A stretch of 64,000 bases of DNA from NCBI GenBank assembly GCA_905221605.1, contig CAJNDS010002755.1, positions 62,001 to 126,000 on the forward strand, in the 5' to 3' direction. Origin of the DNA: Symbiodinium natans. Lineage: Eukaryota; Sar; Dinophyceae; Suessiales; Symbiodiniaceae. Below the pieces are notes generated by a model that did no database searches, was not told the DNA's origin, and saw nothing but the letters and a program-made list of their open reading frames with translations. Position 1 is the first letter of the stretch. Each line of letters begins with the position of its first letter. Shown in pieces: positions 31,349 through 42,600 of the stretch. The position numbers and the translations under genes were made by a program.

Positions 31349-32558
31349 TTTCGGACCACAAGCCTGACGGCGCTCTTTGAGGGCACAGGGCAAAACAACA
31401 ACAAAGTCAGAGCTGAACAGGCTGCAAGTGTCTGCCAATGTGCAAACACACCGTGGTTTGATATGGTGGAAAAGCTACTTCTCTCTCCAAAAGAAACGAG
31501 CTCACCCGTAAGTTGCATCCAGACATGGCTGTCGGAAGCAGGCGTTTTCCAGTCTTCCAGCTGTTTGTAGCGGCTAAACATGATCAACCTGCCTGCCATT
31601 TCATGGCTTGTCGGCCTGAGCTGTGTCCAGTCCTCGACAGCGCCCAATGCAGCACGCGTTGAATTGAACCCACCTGTGTTGTGGTAAGTTTGCGACATAC
31701 ATCACAAGCTTCCAATATTTCTGTAAACATGAAGTGGCCCAATCATGAACTGATGTCCGCTCGGTGAACAGTTTGACCCAGGCGTTCCAAATGTGCAAAA
31801 CTTCGTGCCATGGGGCTCGAGCCACGGCCCATGGTCCCATGGTTGAGTAGCTCAGGTAAACAATCGAAATTTCATCGGAGCGTGTTTGAGCAGTTCATCG
31901 CACGCTTTGTTCGAAAGTAGCCGCCAAACTGCTTCCTCCCTGCACCACGGGTTTCATCCAATGAAGAAAGCCAACAAGGTTAATGCTGTCTTCGCATCGG
32001 GGAGCTGAGCAAGCGACGGGTTCCCGGATCGGCTGGATCTTCGTCGCAGACCTCGCAACGTCGCGGATGGCTCGTGCGCGTGGCTCCTCTTCGCGATCTG
32101 CGCGGGGTAACCATACCGTGTGCGACCACACCCTGCGGACGGGGGGTGGGAGGGGAGTGAAATGCCCACTCACCGCAACCCCAACCTACTGCCAGGACTG
32201 CGTTGCAGATGGCGCGGGGGCCGCAGCCGGACGAACCGACAGGAGGGACTTGCAGTCAGCGCTCCATGGCCTGCCAAGCTCAGTCGCAAGGACGCACGAT
32301 CGTTGGGCCCTTCCGCGCGCGTGAACTCCCGATAGCAAGTTTGCTTGCCCCGCTGTGCTGCCGCACGGGCAATGCCATCGCGCTCAGGCGCGCCATTAAG
32401 CCCCTATGTCAAGGTCAAGCCGTCGGCGGTCAACAAGGAGGGGCAGGAGGATGCGTCGGGCTCCAGGGCCGACGACCTGGACCCACGCCCGCTGGAGTGC
32501 AAAACCCCTGCAAGCACGCAGGCCCGTGCGCGGGCAGGCATCGCCCAACGCATCGGCC

Positions 32559-32720
32559 CTAGCACCCGACGAGGAGTTGCGGACCACCCCACAGCTCGGG
32601 ATATCGCTCCTGCTTGCGCGGTCCCATGCGCTTCACGTCATAGCGGAACGCCTCACTGCCCGGCGTGGCCCGGTACACCATTAAGTCCAAAATAGCTGTC
32701 CCATAGTGGTCCCGGGTGCG
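32559..32720 (-). pseudogene. LINE C-terminal fragment (second LINE family), minus strand
   Basis: On the minus strand LDLMVYRATPG followed by QERYPELWGGPQLLV resembles the conserved C-terminal block of a GC-rich algal LINE family (the R-x-L-D-L-V-x-Y-G-A-T and R-x-x-Y-P-E-L-x-x-x-x-x-x-L-V-V elements, also seen at 36,300-36,500 and 37,118 here). Only this piece is legible; flanking frames are broken. Confidence 0.5.
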
Positions 32721-33549
32721 AGCTGCGCAATGACCGTCGTGCCCACACGTCCAGATCTCGCCATGCCCAACAACAGTTCCGGATCCTGCTCCTGCACCGC
32801 CTTTGCATGCCGCTGCCATATTGGTGCCAAAGCGATGCCGCTGTGGGGGGCTTTGGACGAGTACGGCAAAAGGGAGAAACACCACAGATCGGCGTGCGCC
32901 CCAAGAGCTGGGCGTTCGGCCCGCGTTTGCCCAAAAGCAGGGGCACGCGTCGCCGCCATCGGACGCTTCGTGTGCTTGCTCGCCCGGTGTCGCGCTCGGG
33001 CGGTCCCGGCAGCATTCCGGGCCCGAGCCGCCAGCGCCTTCGTTGCCCGATATCCGCAGCCCGGGCTTTCGCGGCCACCCTCCTCGCGCTGCCAGTCGCC
33101 TCCACCGACAGCGTCGACGGAACCCTGCCTGACGTCAGCGAGGTCCTCGCAGAGGCCCGCTACCGCGAGGCCCGGCCACTCGCGAGCCGCCTGCCAGCTT
33201 AAATGGGGGGGGCTGACCCCTACACAACCAACAGCCCTGCACCGGGACCTGCGCGGAGCTCGAGGCAAAAAGGTGCGAGGAAAGATCACGCCTTGGCCCT
33301 CAATGTCCTGCACGACCGATTGGGTGCAACTACAAGCTGATATCAAACGAGACCATGCTTCCTGCGTAGACTTGGGGTGGCAACAGCACCTTCGCAGATG
33401 CGGTGGGCATCTTTGCCTCCACATTTCCCCTATGTGTGGGCTCAGCAAGCGCAGCACCCGGTTGCCATTGTTTTGTTTTTGAAGTGATTTTTGCTGGCTG
33501 CCCGCTGAAGCGCTGTTGCTCCAGACTGACGGTTTTATCTGTTTGTGCC

Positions 33550-34080
33550 GTGCCTCGAGCGCCATAGCCCCCGAGCAGGACAGCCGACTTCGCAGTTGCG
33601 CACAACCGGTCTGTCCTCACATGCCTTGCCACACTCCTTCGTGTTGAGTCCACCGGAGCCAACGAGCTTGTTTACGGGCGGGCCCAGCTTAGCTTTCGGC
33701 ATGGGGGACTCGGGCTGCGCAGTGCGGCCAAACAAGGTCCAGCGGCATACTTCGCATCTTGGCTGACTGCATCCCGGCCATTTCCGCACGTGACCCCCAG
33801 CTAATCACCACAGCCACACGACAGTTGCAGGGACCGGCTGACGCGGCACCGTCACTCTCAGATTTCAGGGATGCGGTGCACATACGCACGGATGCAGGCA
33901 TATGCAAGCTTCCAGGCCCCGCCGTGGGATCGGCTTGCCCCCCCAGCAGACTTCTGGCAGCGCAGTGCTTTCCTCATCCTTGACACGGGTTTCGCAGGTT
34001 CTCAAGCAGAAGAGGTGGACTCCCTTCGCAAGCGCTGCTTGAATCCCGGTGTATCCCGGTTAGGTCCCTTCGCAGCCAGA
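33550..34080 (+). pseudogene. LINE fragment (second family), post-reverse-transcriptase block
   Basis: The clearest stretch is around 33,668-33,780: AQLSFRHGGLGLRSAAKQ then GPAAYFASW, a block found downstream of the reverse transcriptase domain in this family (L-x-x-G-G-L-G-L-R-S-A ... A-Y-x-A-S-W). Frames on each side are interrupted. Confidence 0.55.
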
Positions 34081-34377
34081 ATTTTCACGGTCTTGCCTAC
34101 CCCCCGAGGTGCGTCTCGAACCAGCTCTCTTCCGAGCGTTGTTGCGCCGCCTGCGCCTGCAATTGCTCCTGCCCTGTGCCCGTGTCGGAGCCGCTTTGGA
34201 TGCTCTTGGCGACCACCGCGCATCACCGCGCCTCTTCAGCCCTGACAGCAACACCACTTGTTAAACAGGCTTCGGGGCCGGTCAAGCGACCGCAGGAAAG
34301 GCAGGTCGCATTGCCTGCTTGGCTGGCCGAGTTCGCGCTGGAGGATGGGCTCTGGCGATGGATTCGGAGCGGTTCTG

Positions 34378-35700
34378 CACGAACATACGGTCAGCGCGAC
34401 GAGGCGCCGCTGCGGGCCCATCTGGATGTACGTCGGAACACCTACGTGTGCTATTGGACGACGGGGAATGCGTTGAGCTCATGGTGACGGCCACGGGCAA
34501 ACTGGTGGAAGGGCGTGTGCCGCGAGGTTGTTGATGGACTTCGCTTCGGCCGGGTGGTCGCCCTCACCAAGCGCAATGGTGGCATCCGGGCCCAGGTCAT
34601 GGACGATGCCTTCCGCCGCCTCGTGTCCCGCACCCTCGCCCAGCAGTTCGCGGATGCGGGTGCCCTCACATCCGAACTGCAACCCTCAGCCGGGATGGCG
34701 TTGGTGTGGATGGCGTCGGCGCGTACGCCCACATCTCCCGCGCAACCAGGTTCGAGGGGTAGAGGGGGAGACGGGAGCACTCATTCCTTGCCTGTTCTAT
34801 AGGGTCCAAAGCACGTACGTGCTCTGCGATGCGAATGGCCGCGGGCACGATGTCATTCAGACGGAAGGTACTGAGCAAGGTGACTCGCTGATTAATCGCT
34901 GATGCCCGGGCGGTATACTGTCGGTGCACCCCGGTGCACTCCCCGTTGCAGCCGTGTGAGGAACTCTTTGCGTTCCTGGATGACACATATGTGGTATCCA
35001 CGCCAGACTGCGAACGTGGACGTCCCCACTGGGGCAAAACGCGGGCTTGGAACTCGGCCGGGAGGAACCCTCTGGCTTGCGTGCTGGGCCGTCGGAGCCG
35101 CCGGTGCGAGGGGGACCGGTGCTCGGTACGTCTTTTGGCCCGGCCAGCCTCCGCGCCAAACTCGCCGACCACACGGTCCTGCTGACCAGCATCCCGAAAG
35201 TACCCGACTTGCAAGCTGCCTGGTTACTGCTGCTCATGTGTGCGGCGCCATGCAGCAACGACCCTTGGCGGGCGCGCTACAGGGGAGTTTGCCCGTGAAC
35301 ATGACGCTCCTGACGCTGTGATGCGACGTGGACGCCCTCAGCAATAACCAACCGCTCACCCTCGACATCCCTCGACCCACTATCGGCGCGGCGGGCGCAG
35401 CTTCCTCGCCGACTGGGCGAACTCGGACCAGGCAGGGCGGGAGAATGGACGCAAAGACCGCCTTCTTGCGCTAACTCGCCGCGGCCCGGGCACGCGAGGC
35501 ACCCGCCCGTTTGAGGACTGCCGCACGCCGGGCCAGTATCCACAGATGAACTGGCATGCTTGCGGTGGCGGCCCAGTGCATCCAGTGCGCATATGCCATG
35601 TGGATGCTCGAGTTGCCGCTGACGCGGGGGATCTGTAGGCGGACGCATGCGGGATGGAACCCATCCCGGACAGCCGACCCCCGGCACTCCCTGCGGGTTG
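34378..35700 (+). pseudogene. Decayed reverse transcriptase of the second LINE family
   Basis: Recognisable pieces in shifting frames: GAAAGPSGCTSEHLRVLLDD (fingers, near 34,400), FGRVVALTKRNGGIRAQVMD and FRRLVSRTLAQQFADA (34,545-34,660), TEGTEQGDSL (motif B-like, 34,870) and ELFAFLDDTYVV (motif C with catalytic DD, 34,965). These are followed by KTRAWN, SIPKVPDLQAAWLLLL (35,190) and, near 35,550, GMLAVAAQ ... MLELP of the C-terminal block. The palm motif A part is missing or unreadable. GC content is clearly higher than around it. The element is dead: at least four frame changes. Confidence 0.65.
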
Positions 35701-35817
35701 TACAAGGTGCGAGCCAAAAAGCGCGTGAGAAAACAAATGTTGTTTCATTGCAGCATGAAGAGCAACCTTGTTCTTTGCCAGCAGCAACCTAAGCAAAACC
35801 ATGTAACGACCCATGTG

Positions 35818-36760
35818 TTTTTTTTTTTTTTTTTTTTTTTTTTTTTCCGGACTTTTATGCCTGCTGATCCATTTCGTCGGCTAAGCGGCTCCGAAACCAG
35901 ACTACTACGCCCGCAGCGGCAGCCGGCGGGCTTCAGCGCAGTGGCAGGCGACTCGGTCCGTCCGGGTCACCAAGAGCCAGGACAGCAGCCAGGGTCGGCA
36001 GGCTGTCTTGCGCCGGCCCCGCTACCGCCCTTGTCCTCCCCAGCGCCGTTGAGCCGACCGCCTGCTGGCATGCGACGGACAGGGCGCTCCCACCACCTGC
36101 GTGCCCAGGCGACGCCGGCAGCCGTGCGCGGAGGTGCCGGGGCGCCGCAGGCCCGCAAGCGGACCAGGCGTCGCACCACTGACGCAGCCTCGGCGTTCCA
36201 GTGCCCCCCCAACCTCACAACCAAGCACGCAGAGCTGTTGCGCCCCCCCCCCGCCCTGTGCGAGCTCGGGGTAGGTGGCCCCCGCTTACGCCGCTCGGCC
36301 GTGCGCCCCGTCACGGTCTGCGGCTCCGCTGTGGGGCGTGCCATCCCTCGCCAGCGGCGAGACGAGTGTGGCGTCGCAGCGTAGCGCCCCTCCCAACGGG
36401 GTCGCCCCGTAGATGACGAGGTCCAAGCGGCGACGGTCCCTGGGGGCACTCCAGGTGCGGTGGTATGGGCCAGCCATTGCTGCGGCACCACTTTCATGCA
36501 AGCTGCCATCATTCCATTAACCATCCGGAGGACTCTCTGGCCCAATAGCCTCGCGTGCGACGCGCACCCAAGCGCGCTCGACGACTTTGGCACGGCGCGC
36601 GAGCAGGCCCGTGCAAGGGCAAGCCAAGGCATGGTCGCCGTGCTCATCGACAAGGCGGCGACCCCCCGGGGTGGACCCCCACCGCAACGCCGCGCGGCCA
36701 GCGGAAGCGACAGGCGGAGGCCTCGCCCGTGTTTTCGCTCCCATGGACCATAGCTATCAT
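35818..36760 (-). pseudogene. Minus-strand LINE 3' fragment with poly(A) tail
   Basis: Read on the minus strand: DEHGDHALACPCTGLLARRA (36,640), DRRRLDLVIYGATPLGGAL and CDATLVSPLARDG (36,300-36,440), RLGGHWNAEA (about 36,200) and a C-terminal RRWWERPVRR (about 36,090). These are successive parts of the same C-terminal domain in three frames. The T29 run at 35818-35846 on the + strand is then the A29 tail at this copy's 3' end. It seems to have landed beside or inside the + strand copy of the same family. Confidence 0.6.
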
Positions 36761-36765
36761 CGTGA

Positions 36766-36901
36766 GAATACTTACTTATAAGTTACAAGATTACCAAACG
36801 CCATCTGCTCGCTGCTCACGGCGAAGTTGATCTGAATACTTAGTTATAAGTTACAAGATTACCAAACGCCATCTGCTCGCTGCTCATGGCGATGTTGATC
36901 T
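36766..36901. repeat. Tandem duplication, 2 x 68 bp
   Basis: GAATACTTA(C/G)TTATAAGTTA ... GTTGATCT at 36766-36833 and again at 36834-36901, with only a few differences. Confidence 0.85.
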
Positions 36902-37117
36902 TTGCGACATCAGCTTCTAGGGCTTTGACAAGCTCAAGGCTCGGAAGGTCCTAACACCACTGAGGCAACTTCCCCCTTTACCAGGGAGCGCAAGTCGCGG
37001 TTGACACCATGCTCGTGAGCCCAATCTCGCGGGACGGCACGGCTCGAGCGAGGGCAGGTCGCGAGCCAGGAGCGGCCGATAGCGGCCGCTTCCGACGCGG
37101 CTAGGTGGAAGCGCCCA

Positions 37118-37480
37118 GACACCTACCCGGAGCTCTTGGCGGCCCGCCGCTGCAAGCTGGTCGTCGGAGACGGTCACATTCCTCCGCCTGCTCGCCGATG
37201 CCCGCTCCAACGCGCTTGCGACCCGCCACGCGCCAAGCTAGCGCCCACAGATGGATGGGTTTGCTGGCGGTGGCGGCGCAGCGCGCGTTCGCCTTGTCAC
37301 TCCTTGAGCTCCCGCTTGTAAGCGCGGAGCAGGGCGAGGGCGACACGCCCTTGGGGGACCTGTTGGCACAGGCTCGTGAGGCTGAGCAGGTCCCCGACAG
37401 GCGGACGCATGCTGACGCAAAAAGGAATGGCAAAAAAAACAGCAAAGGGTCCTTCGGCCACGCCCGTCGTTTCGTTGCCT
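37118..37480 (+). pseudogene. LINE C-terminal fragment (second family), plus strand
   Basis: TYPELLAARRCKLVV near 37,120 and GLLAVAAQRAFALSLLELPL near 37,260 are the same C-terminal block as in the copies at 35,550 (+) and 36,300 (-), here in two frames. No other domain is readable. Confidence 0.55.
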
Positions 37481-37639
37481 TTTAACATTCATTACCTCAG
37501 CACGTTGCATATGCCTGCCCTTGTGGGGGTGACCGTGCTTGCGGCCCGTGCCTCAGCTGCTGGCCTCAGCCCAGAGTTTGAGAAGGTCGAACTGCTCCCT
37601 GCTCGGCCTGAGGACTTAGGTGCATCTGGTGCGGAGTTC

Positions 37640-38045
37640 ATCTTTATTGTTCCAGGCCGAGTGCCAGTGCCATCCAGTGCCCAGCGCCCGGCGCCCGGCA
37701 GATGTCTATGTCCCGGCCTGGGGGCTTCATGGTGCGGCGTGCTTTGACCTCGCCGTCTCCAGCGGTTTGCGCTCCTCTGTCCTTACGAGAGCCGCAAGCG
37801 ATCCCATCTTGCCACTGAGGCGCAGTGCCGTGCGCAGGGTCTACAATTCCTGCCGCTGGTTGCTGAGGCCTGCGGTGGTGGTTGCCGCGCAGGTCTGGAA
37901 GTCCTTGGCTTCTCTTGGGGCGGCGGCCCAGGCTCATGATGAGTTGCTCCAGTCACCCTCCAGCGCGTGAACGCGCGCGCCGTTCTACGTCGCCTTGCCT
38001 CTGAGGAGGCCGCTGCCCCAGCCCTCCCAGGATGTTGAGCTGCCT
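37640..38045 (+). pseudogene. LINE C-terminal fragment, plus strand, with one frameshift
   Basis: ADVYVPAWGLHGAACFDLAV in one frame is followed after about 37,775 by YESRKRSHLATEAQCRAQGL and FLPLVAEACGGG in another, then VNARAVLRRLAS near 37,965. This order matches the C-terminal end of many GC-rich algal LINE proteins. A single indel separates the two frames. Confidence 0.55.
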
Positions 38046-39690
38046 CACATGCCAGTTTGTCATCACGCCGCCCACCGCCCGGCTTTTGACCTGACAGACC
38101 TTTCCGCCAGCTGCGTTTCTTCGTGCACATACCCTGGCCTCTGCTTGGGTCCGTCAAGTTCTTGCATCATTTTCAGACCCATTGGCAAGTGTGGTGCTGG
38201 AGTTCTCGCGGGACGCCGGAGACTCGGGGCTTGCATGGGCTTGCCCTACGGCCGACCATGCTTTTTGCCTTAGTGTGGGATGGATGCATCCTGCATCGCC
38301 TGGGCATGTGCCGGTAGCGAGCGAGTTAGGCTTAAGAAGACCAGTTTTGTCCCACCCTCAGGAATTGGCGTGGAGCTTGCACATGCCAGCAGCCTCGCGA
38401 TCCATGGAAAAACCAAGCAAAGTTCTGCGATATGTAACAGTTTGTCGTCTCAAAGAGGGGCAGCTTCAGAAACGGTTGGCTGTGGAGAAGGCCCACCCCG
38501 ACCTCAAGCGTAATTGTGTTGAAATGAGTAGGTCCTTTATTGGGTGTTCCGTGTATCTGCATCCGAGATATTCCCGCTCCTGCATGATGTAGATGCAAGG
38601 GAGGAGTTGGAGGTAACGCGGAGGCGATGCATCTTCAAACGCCTGAGGGCCAAAGACGGGAGGAGTGACAAAGTGTTAAGGAAAACTAAGAAACAGTTGC
38701 GGCGTCACCGAAGCGAGCTTCTAGTTTGGGGAGCCGCCGCGAGCAACAGAAGCTTTCAAGACGAGGTGTTTTGAAATGGGTTATCCGCTGCGTAAACAGC
38801 CTTCTCAGAGGTTCCCCATTCTGGAGGCCAGAGGTACCTGAGCACTAGAAAGTGCGGCCTGCAGGTTTTGAGGGAATCGGGCGTTCTTGTGAGGAGAGCC
38901 ACTGGCAACATTGCGAATTCACAGTTGGCATCCTCCCAGCCGCGACACTTGGCTACAAACGAAATGGGGCACCACCAGAGTTTGTCAGAATGGTTTTATC
39001 AAGTTCTGTTGTGGTTTTTCATGACTAGCTAAATGGAATCGGAGTGTCTCGTTTTGCTTAAGGCCGACGGTACATTGCCTATGGCTTGGGCGGCGCTCTA
39101 GCCCTTGGCTGTCTCGATGAAGGCTTCCGTCGCTGCTTGGAGTTCTGGGCAGCAGCCCTAGAGTGTGCCAGCGAACAAATCACTTGAGAAAGCACGTTGG
39201 GCTTTTGCCGTGAGGTGGTCGTTTTCCCATTATGGCGCTTGGCTTTGCAAAACAAAGATGCATGTGCAACGACGTTGTGGTCGCAAAAGCGAAGCAAATT
39301 GCGTGCCAGCAAAGGTGCCATTATTTTTGGGTTGACAAGGCATGAAGACGCAAGAATGAGTTGTTGCGGATTGTCCGTTCGTATGATTCACAGTTTCATG
39401 CTGCGAGGTGTCACACCGCAAAGATGGGCCCAAGGGTAACGAGCAGCGAGATGCTGAATTCTGCCACCTGTCTGCACAGAAGCGTTTTTGGTTGATGGCT
39501 GAAAAGGTTGAAGCCACCCAGTTTCTGACCAGGCAAGCTGCATGCACGTGGCTCTGATGCACTTCATTGGTACAATTCTCGTATTCCAGCATCGATTACC
39601 TGGCGAAAAGCGATTCAATCGCCATTGAGGTTACTCTCCCATCATCCGCCGAGCCACCTTGCCCCAAGCTTGTAATGGAAGTTGGTTTAG
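38046..39690. other. No recognisable gene
   Basis: Short hydrophilic ORFs (for example 38544-38774, Lys/Arg-rich) have no recognisable domain and no clear splice context. One of them could be an undetected first exon of the ABC1 kinase gene, which lacks an identified N terminus. Confidence 0.4.
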
Positions 39691-42600
39691 CAGCATGTGC
39701 AGCTTGCCAAACTCGCGGCATAGTAGAACTTGTGAGGTACATGCGGGGTTTCTACCTCAAAGCAGCGCAACTTGTGTCAACGCGAGATGATTTTCTGTGT
39801 GGTGCCCAGAGGTTCATGGAAGTTTTGCAGGTGTTTGGCCAAGGTGCTAGCTGGCTACCCTGATTTGCAGTGAGGCCAGAGATCTATTTGGAATGGACCA
39901 GAAAGTTGCAGGACGAGGACCGTGATCCCCAAGTCAGACGTCGAATTGTGACGATTGCCCATCATGGAGGTGCCCATGACGTTGTCTTCGGAGCAAGCGA
40001 AGCAGGTCATAGCAAAGGACAAGTTCCTAATGTCACAGATGTCATGGCCTAGCATGTCAGCTGCGCGTTCCCACGTGCTTTCCAGGAGCTGCGGTTGAAC
40101 AGTGTCGAGGATGTGCTTGTTGATTGGCAAGACGAGCCCATTGGCACTGCTTCGATCGGTCAAGTCTATAAGGCATGATGCAGCATACTGAAAGCACACG
40201 GCTGCCTGTACTGCGTGCTAAATGGGGCATGTTTGCTGGGAAGGAGCCGTGCTGCAGTAGCGTGCCAGTCTGAAACTCACACTTGGTAACAAGTGTGCGG
40301 TTTGGAGGCCCGGCTGAAGTCCACTGGCGAGGAGGTCGCGATCAAGGTCCAAGTGCCAAAGGCTGAACGGATGTTTCGTGCCCGGCCCAATCTTCGCTGA
40401 ACCCAGAAAGTACTGGCTGCCACAGGTGGCTAAAGCCATCTGAAGCCGGGTTTGACTGCCCCAGCACAGCATACCTGCAAGGTGCAGACATTTCGTGCTT
40501 GAAGATGTGCGGGACCTGGTGGAAGCTGCCTTTCTTCGCTGCCCAATGAGTGCTACAAATCGTCTAGGTTCACTTACATGGCAATACCTTGGGCTTACGA
40601 TGCTGTGCTGCATTCTATTCACAGGGGCATCATGCATCTTTTCCACGTTCCCTGGGTCTAAGGAGAACATGAGAGAGATAGAAAAGCTTTTCGAAACAGA
40701 GTTTGACTACATGGAGGAGTTCCGCAGCATGGCGACGCATTGTTAGCCTTCCACGCTGAGTCTGGTAGACTATCGGGTGACTGGCACTTCTCTTGCACTG
40801 CGTTGTCCATGCCTTGGGAGGGGAGGGGCATGTCGATCGGAAGCACAAGAATTATATCCAAGCTATGCTTGCAACACGCAAGATGCCTAGCCGAGGAAAT
40901 TTGGAAGCCATGCGGACAAATTTGCTGCCTTCTTGGGGCCACAAAATATACATCCCAAGGTGCACTACGCCACTAATTATGTGCCAATTAGGTTTGCTTT
41001 GTGCTGCCTGCAGGCCTATTCCTGAGCTTTGTTCGCGACACGTCCTGGGCATGGAGCTCTTGAAGGGCGAAAAGTGCTTCGACAGCACATGCCTTTGACC
41101 TCACTGGAAACTCTGTTTCGCGAGCGAAGAATTGTTTTAGGTTCGTCACTGCCGTTCGAAAGCGGTTGAAGCCCTTGGCCGAGCAAAGAGGAATGACGGT
41201 GGAGGAATACGAAGAGGATGCGCGGTCCTGCTTGTCCGCAACATGGGCTCAGCAAGCAAATCGCTACTCGAACTTCCGCCCATGCAGGAGCAAATGGAAG
41301 CATTGCGCACTGGGAAGCGCAAGGCAGAGAGCGCGACTTTGCTGGATTTGCTTCTTGACTGCAAGCATGTCTTCCATTGATGGGATGGCATCCTCAGGCA
41401 GCCTGGCTACATTGGAAGATGACATTGTGGCACTGGTGGCGAAGGTTGTGCGGAAACCGATCAGACCTGGAGCCTATCGATGTTGCTTCACTGTAAGCAG
41501 CCATTTCATGTGGATTGCTTCTACCCCAGCTGCCCGATGCCCAGGTTGGAGGCATTTTCGAGATGCTGATGTCAATCCATGGTCAACAAGTTCTGAAGGA
41601 CGTCAGGAAGTTTGGTGATGGTGTGGTTGCAGAGTGTTTTTTGTAGAGTCTCGCGATGCGGTTCGCAGCTGCAGACGCCGGTTCGAAGGATGGATGTTTC
41701 AATGCTGACCCGCATCCAGGGAACATCCTAATGCTGGAAGATGGCAAAACGCTTGGCCTCATCGATTTTGGACAAGTGATGTATGTGCCAGTGGAATCCA
41801 GGCCAAAAATCAGATGTCGGCGGGGTGAGTTCATGGTCGCAAGTGCCAAGATCTCAGGGAGCCCAATTTAATTTAAGCCATGTTTGTCGTTTTGTTGTTT
41901 TTGCTCTTGCGTTGCTTTGATGGAATTGTTGGGTCGGGTAAGACTCTCAGAAGGAAGCATCGAAAGAACGAAAGACAGAAGTAAATAACACACAGAAATG
42001 CAGAAATAGCGAGAGGCAGGAAAGAGTTTCATAAATACGTAAGGACATGCAGTAAATACAGAAGTACAGAAATACATGAAGAGAGGAAGTAATGAAGAAA
42101 CGTGCAGGAGGGAGAGAAGGCCGGAAATCAACAAAGAAAGTTCATGTAACGCACCAAGAAATCAAGAAGTAAAGAAGTTCAAAATTCAGAATTGAACAAA
42201 AATATAAATACAAGCGCAAAGTACAGCCAGAAAGAAATTATGAAATAGAGAAATACAGAAATACATAAATACAGAAATGAAGAAATACAGAAATAAAGAA
42301 ATCAAGAAATACAGAAATCAAGAAGTACGAAATATAAATTCAAGAAATCAAGGAGCAAAGAAATACAAAAAAGCAAAAAGAAATGAAGAAAAAAAGAAAT
42401 AAGGAAAAACAGACGTAAAGAAATAGAAATAAAGAAGTAAAGAAATACAGAAATAACGACAAAAAGAAAAAAAGAAAAAAAGAAAAAAAGAAATAAAGAA
42501 ATAAAGAAATAAAGAAATAAAGAAATAAAGAAATAAAAAAAAAAAGAAAAAAAGAAAAAAAGAAATAAAGAAATAAAGAAATAAAGAAATAAAGAAATAA

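Larger units (their letters stand above)
28265..32550. other. No recognisable gene; flank of the array
   Basis: I see no convincing coding exon on either strand. Contents worth noting: an isolated SL-like 11-mer (28781-28791), a CA repeat (about 29449-29472), a run of 39 C (29914-29952), and a T11G22 tract (31316-31348). Many ORFs here are shadows of homopolymers, such as the poly-Gly and poly-Pro frames around 29,900. Confidence 0.5.

Noticed and set aside
32681-33565. 294-aa minus ORF and 258-aa plus ORF in the GC-rich zone
   Set aside because: Stop-poor because of high GC; only the short LINE motifs listed are recognisable, and they are in several frames.
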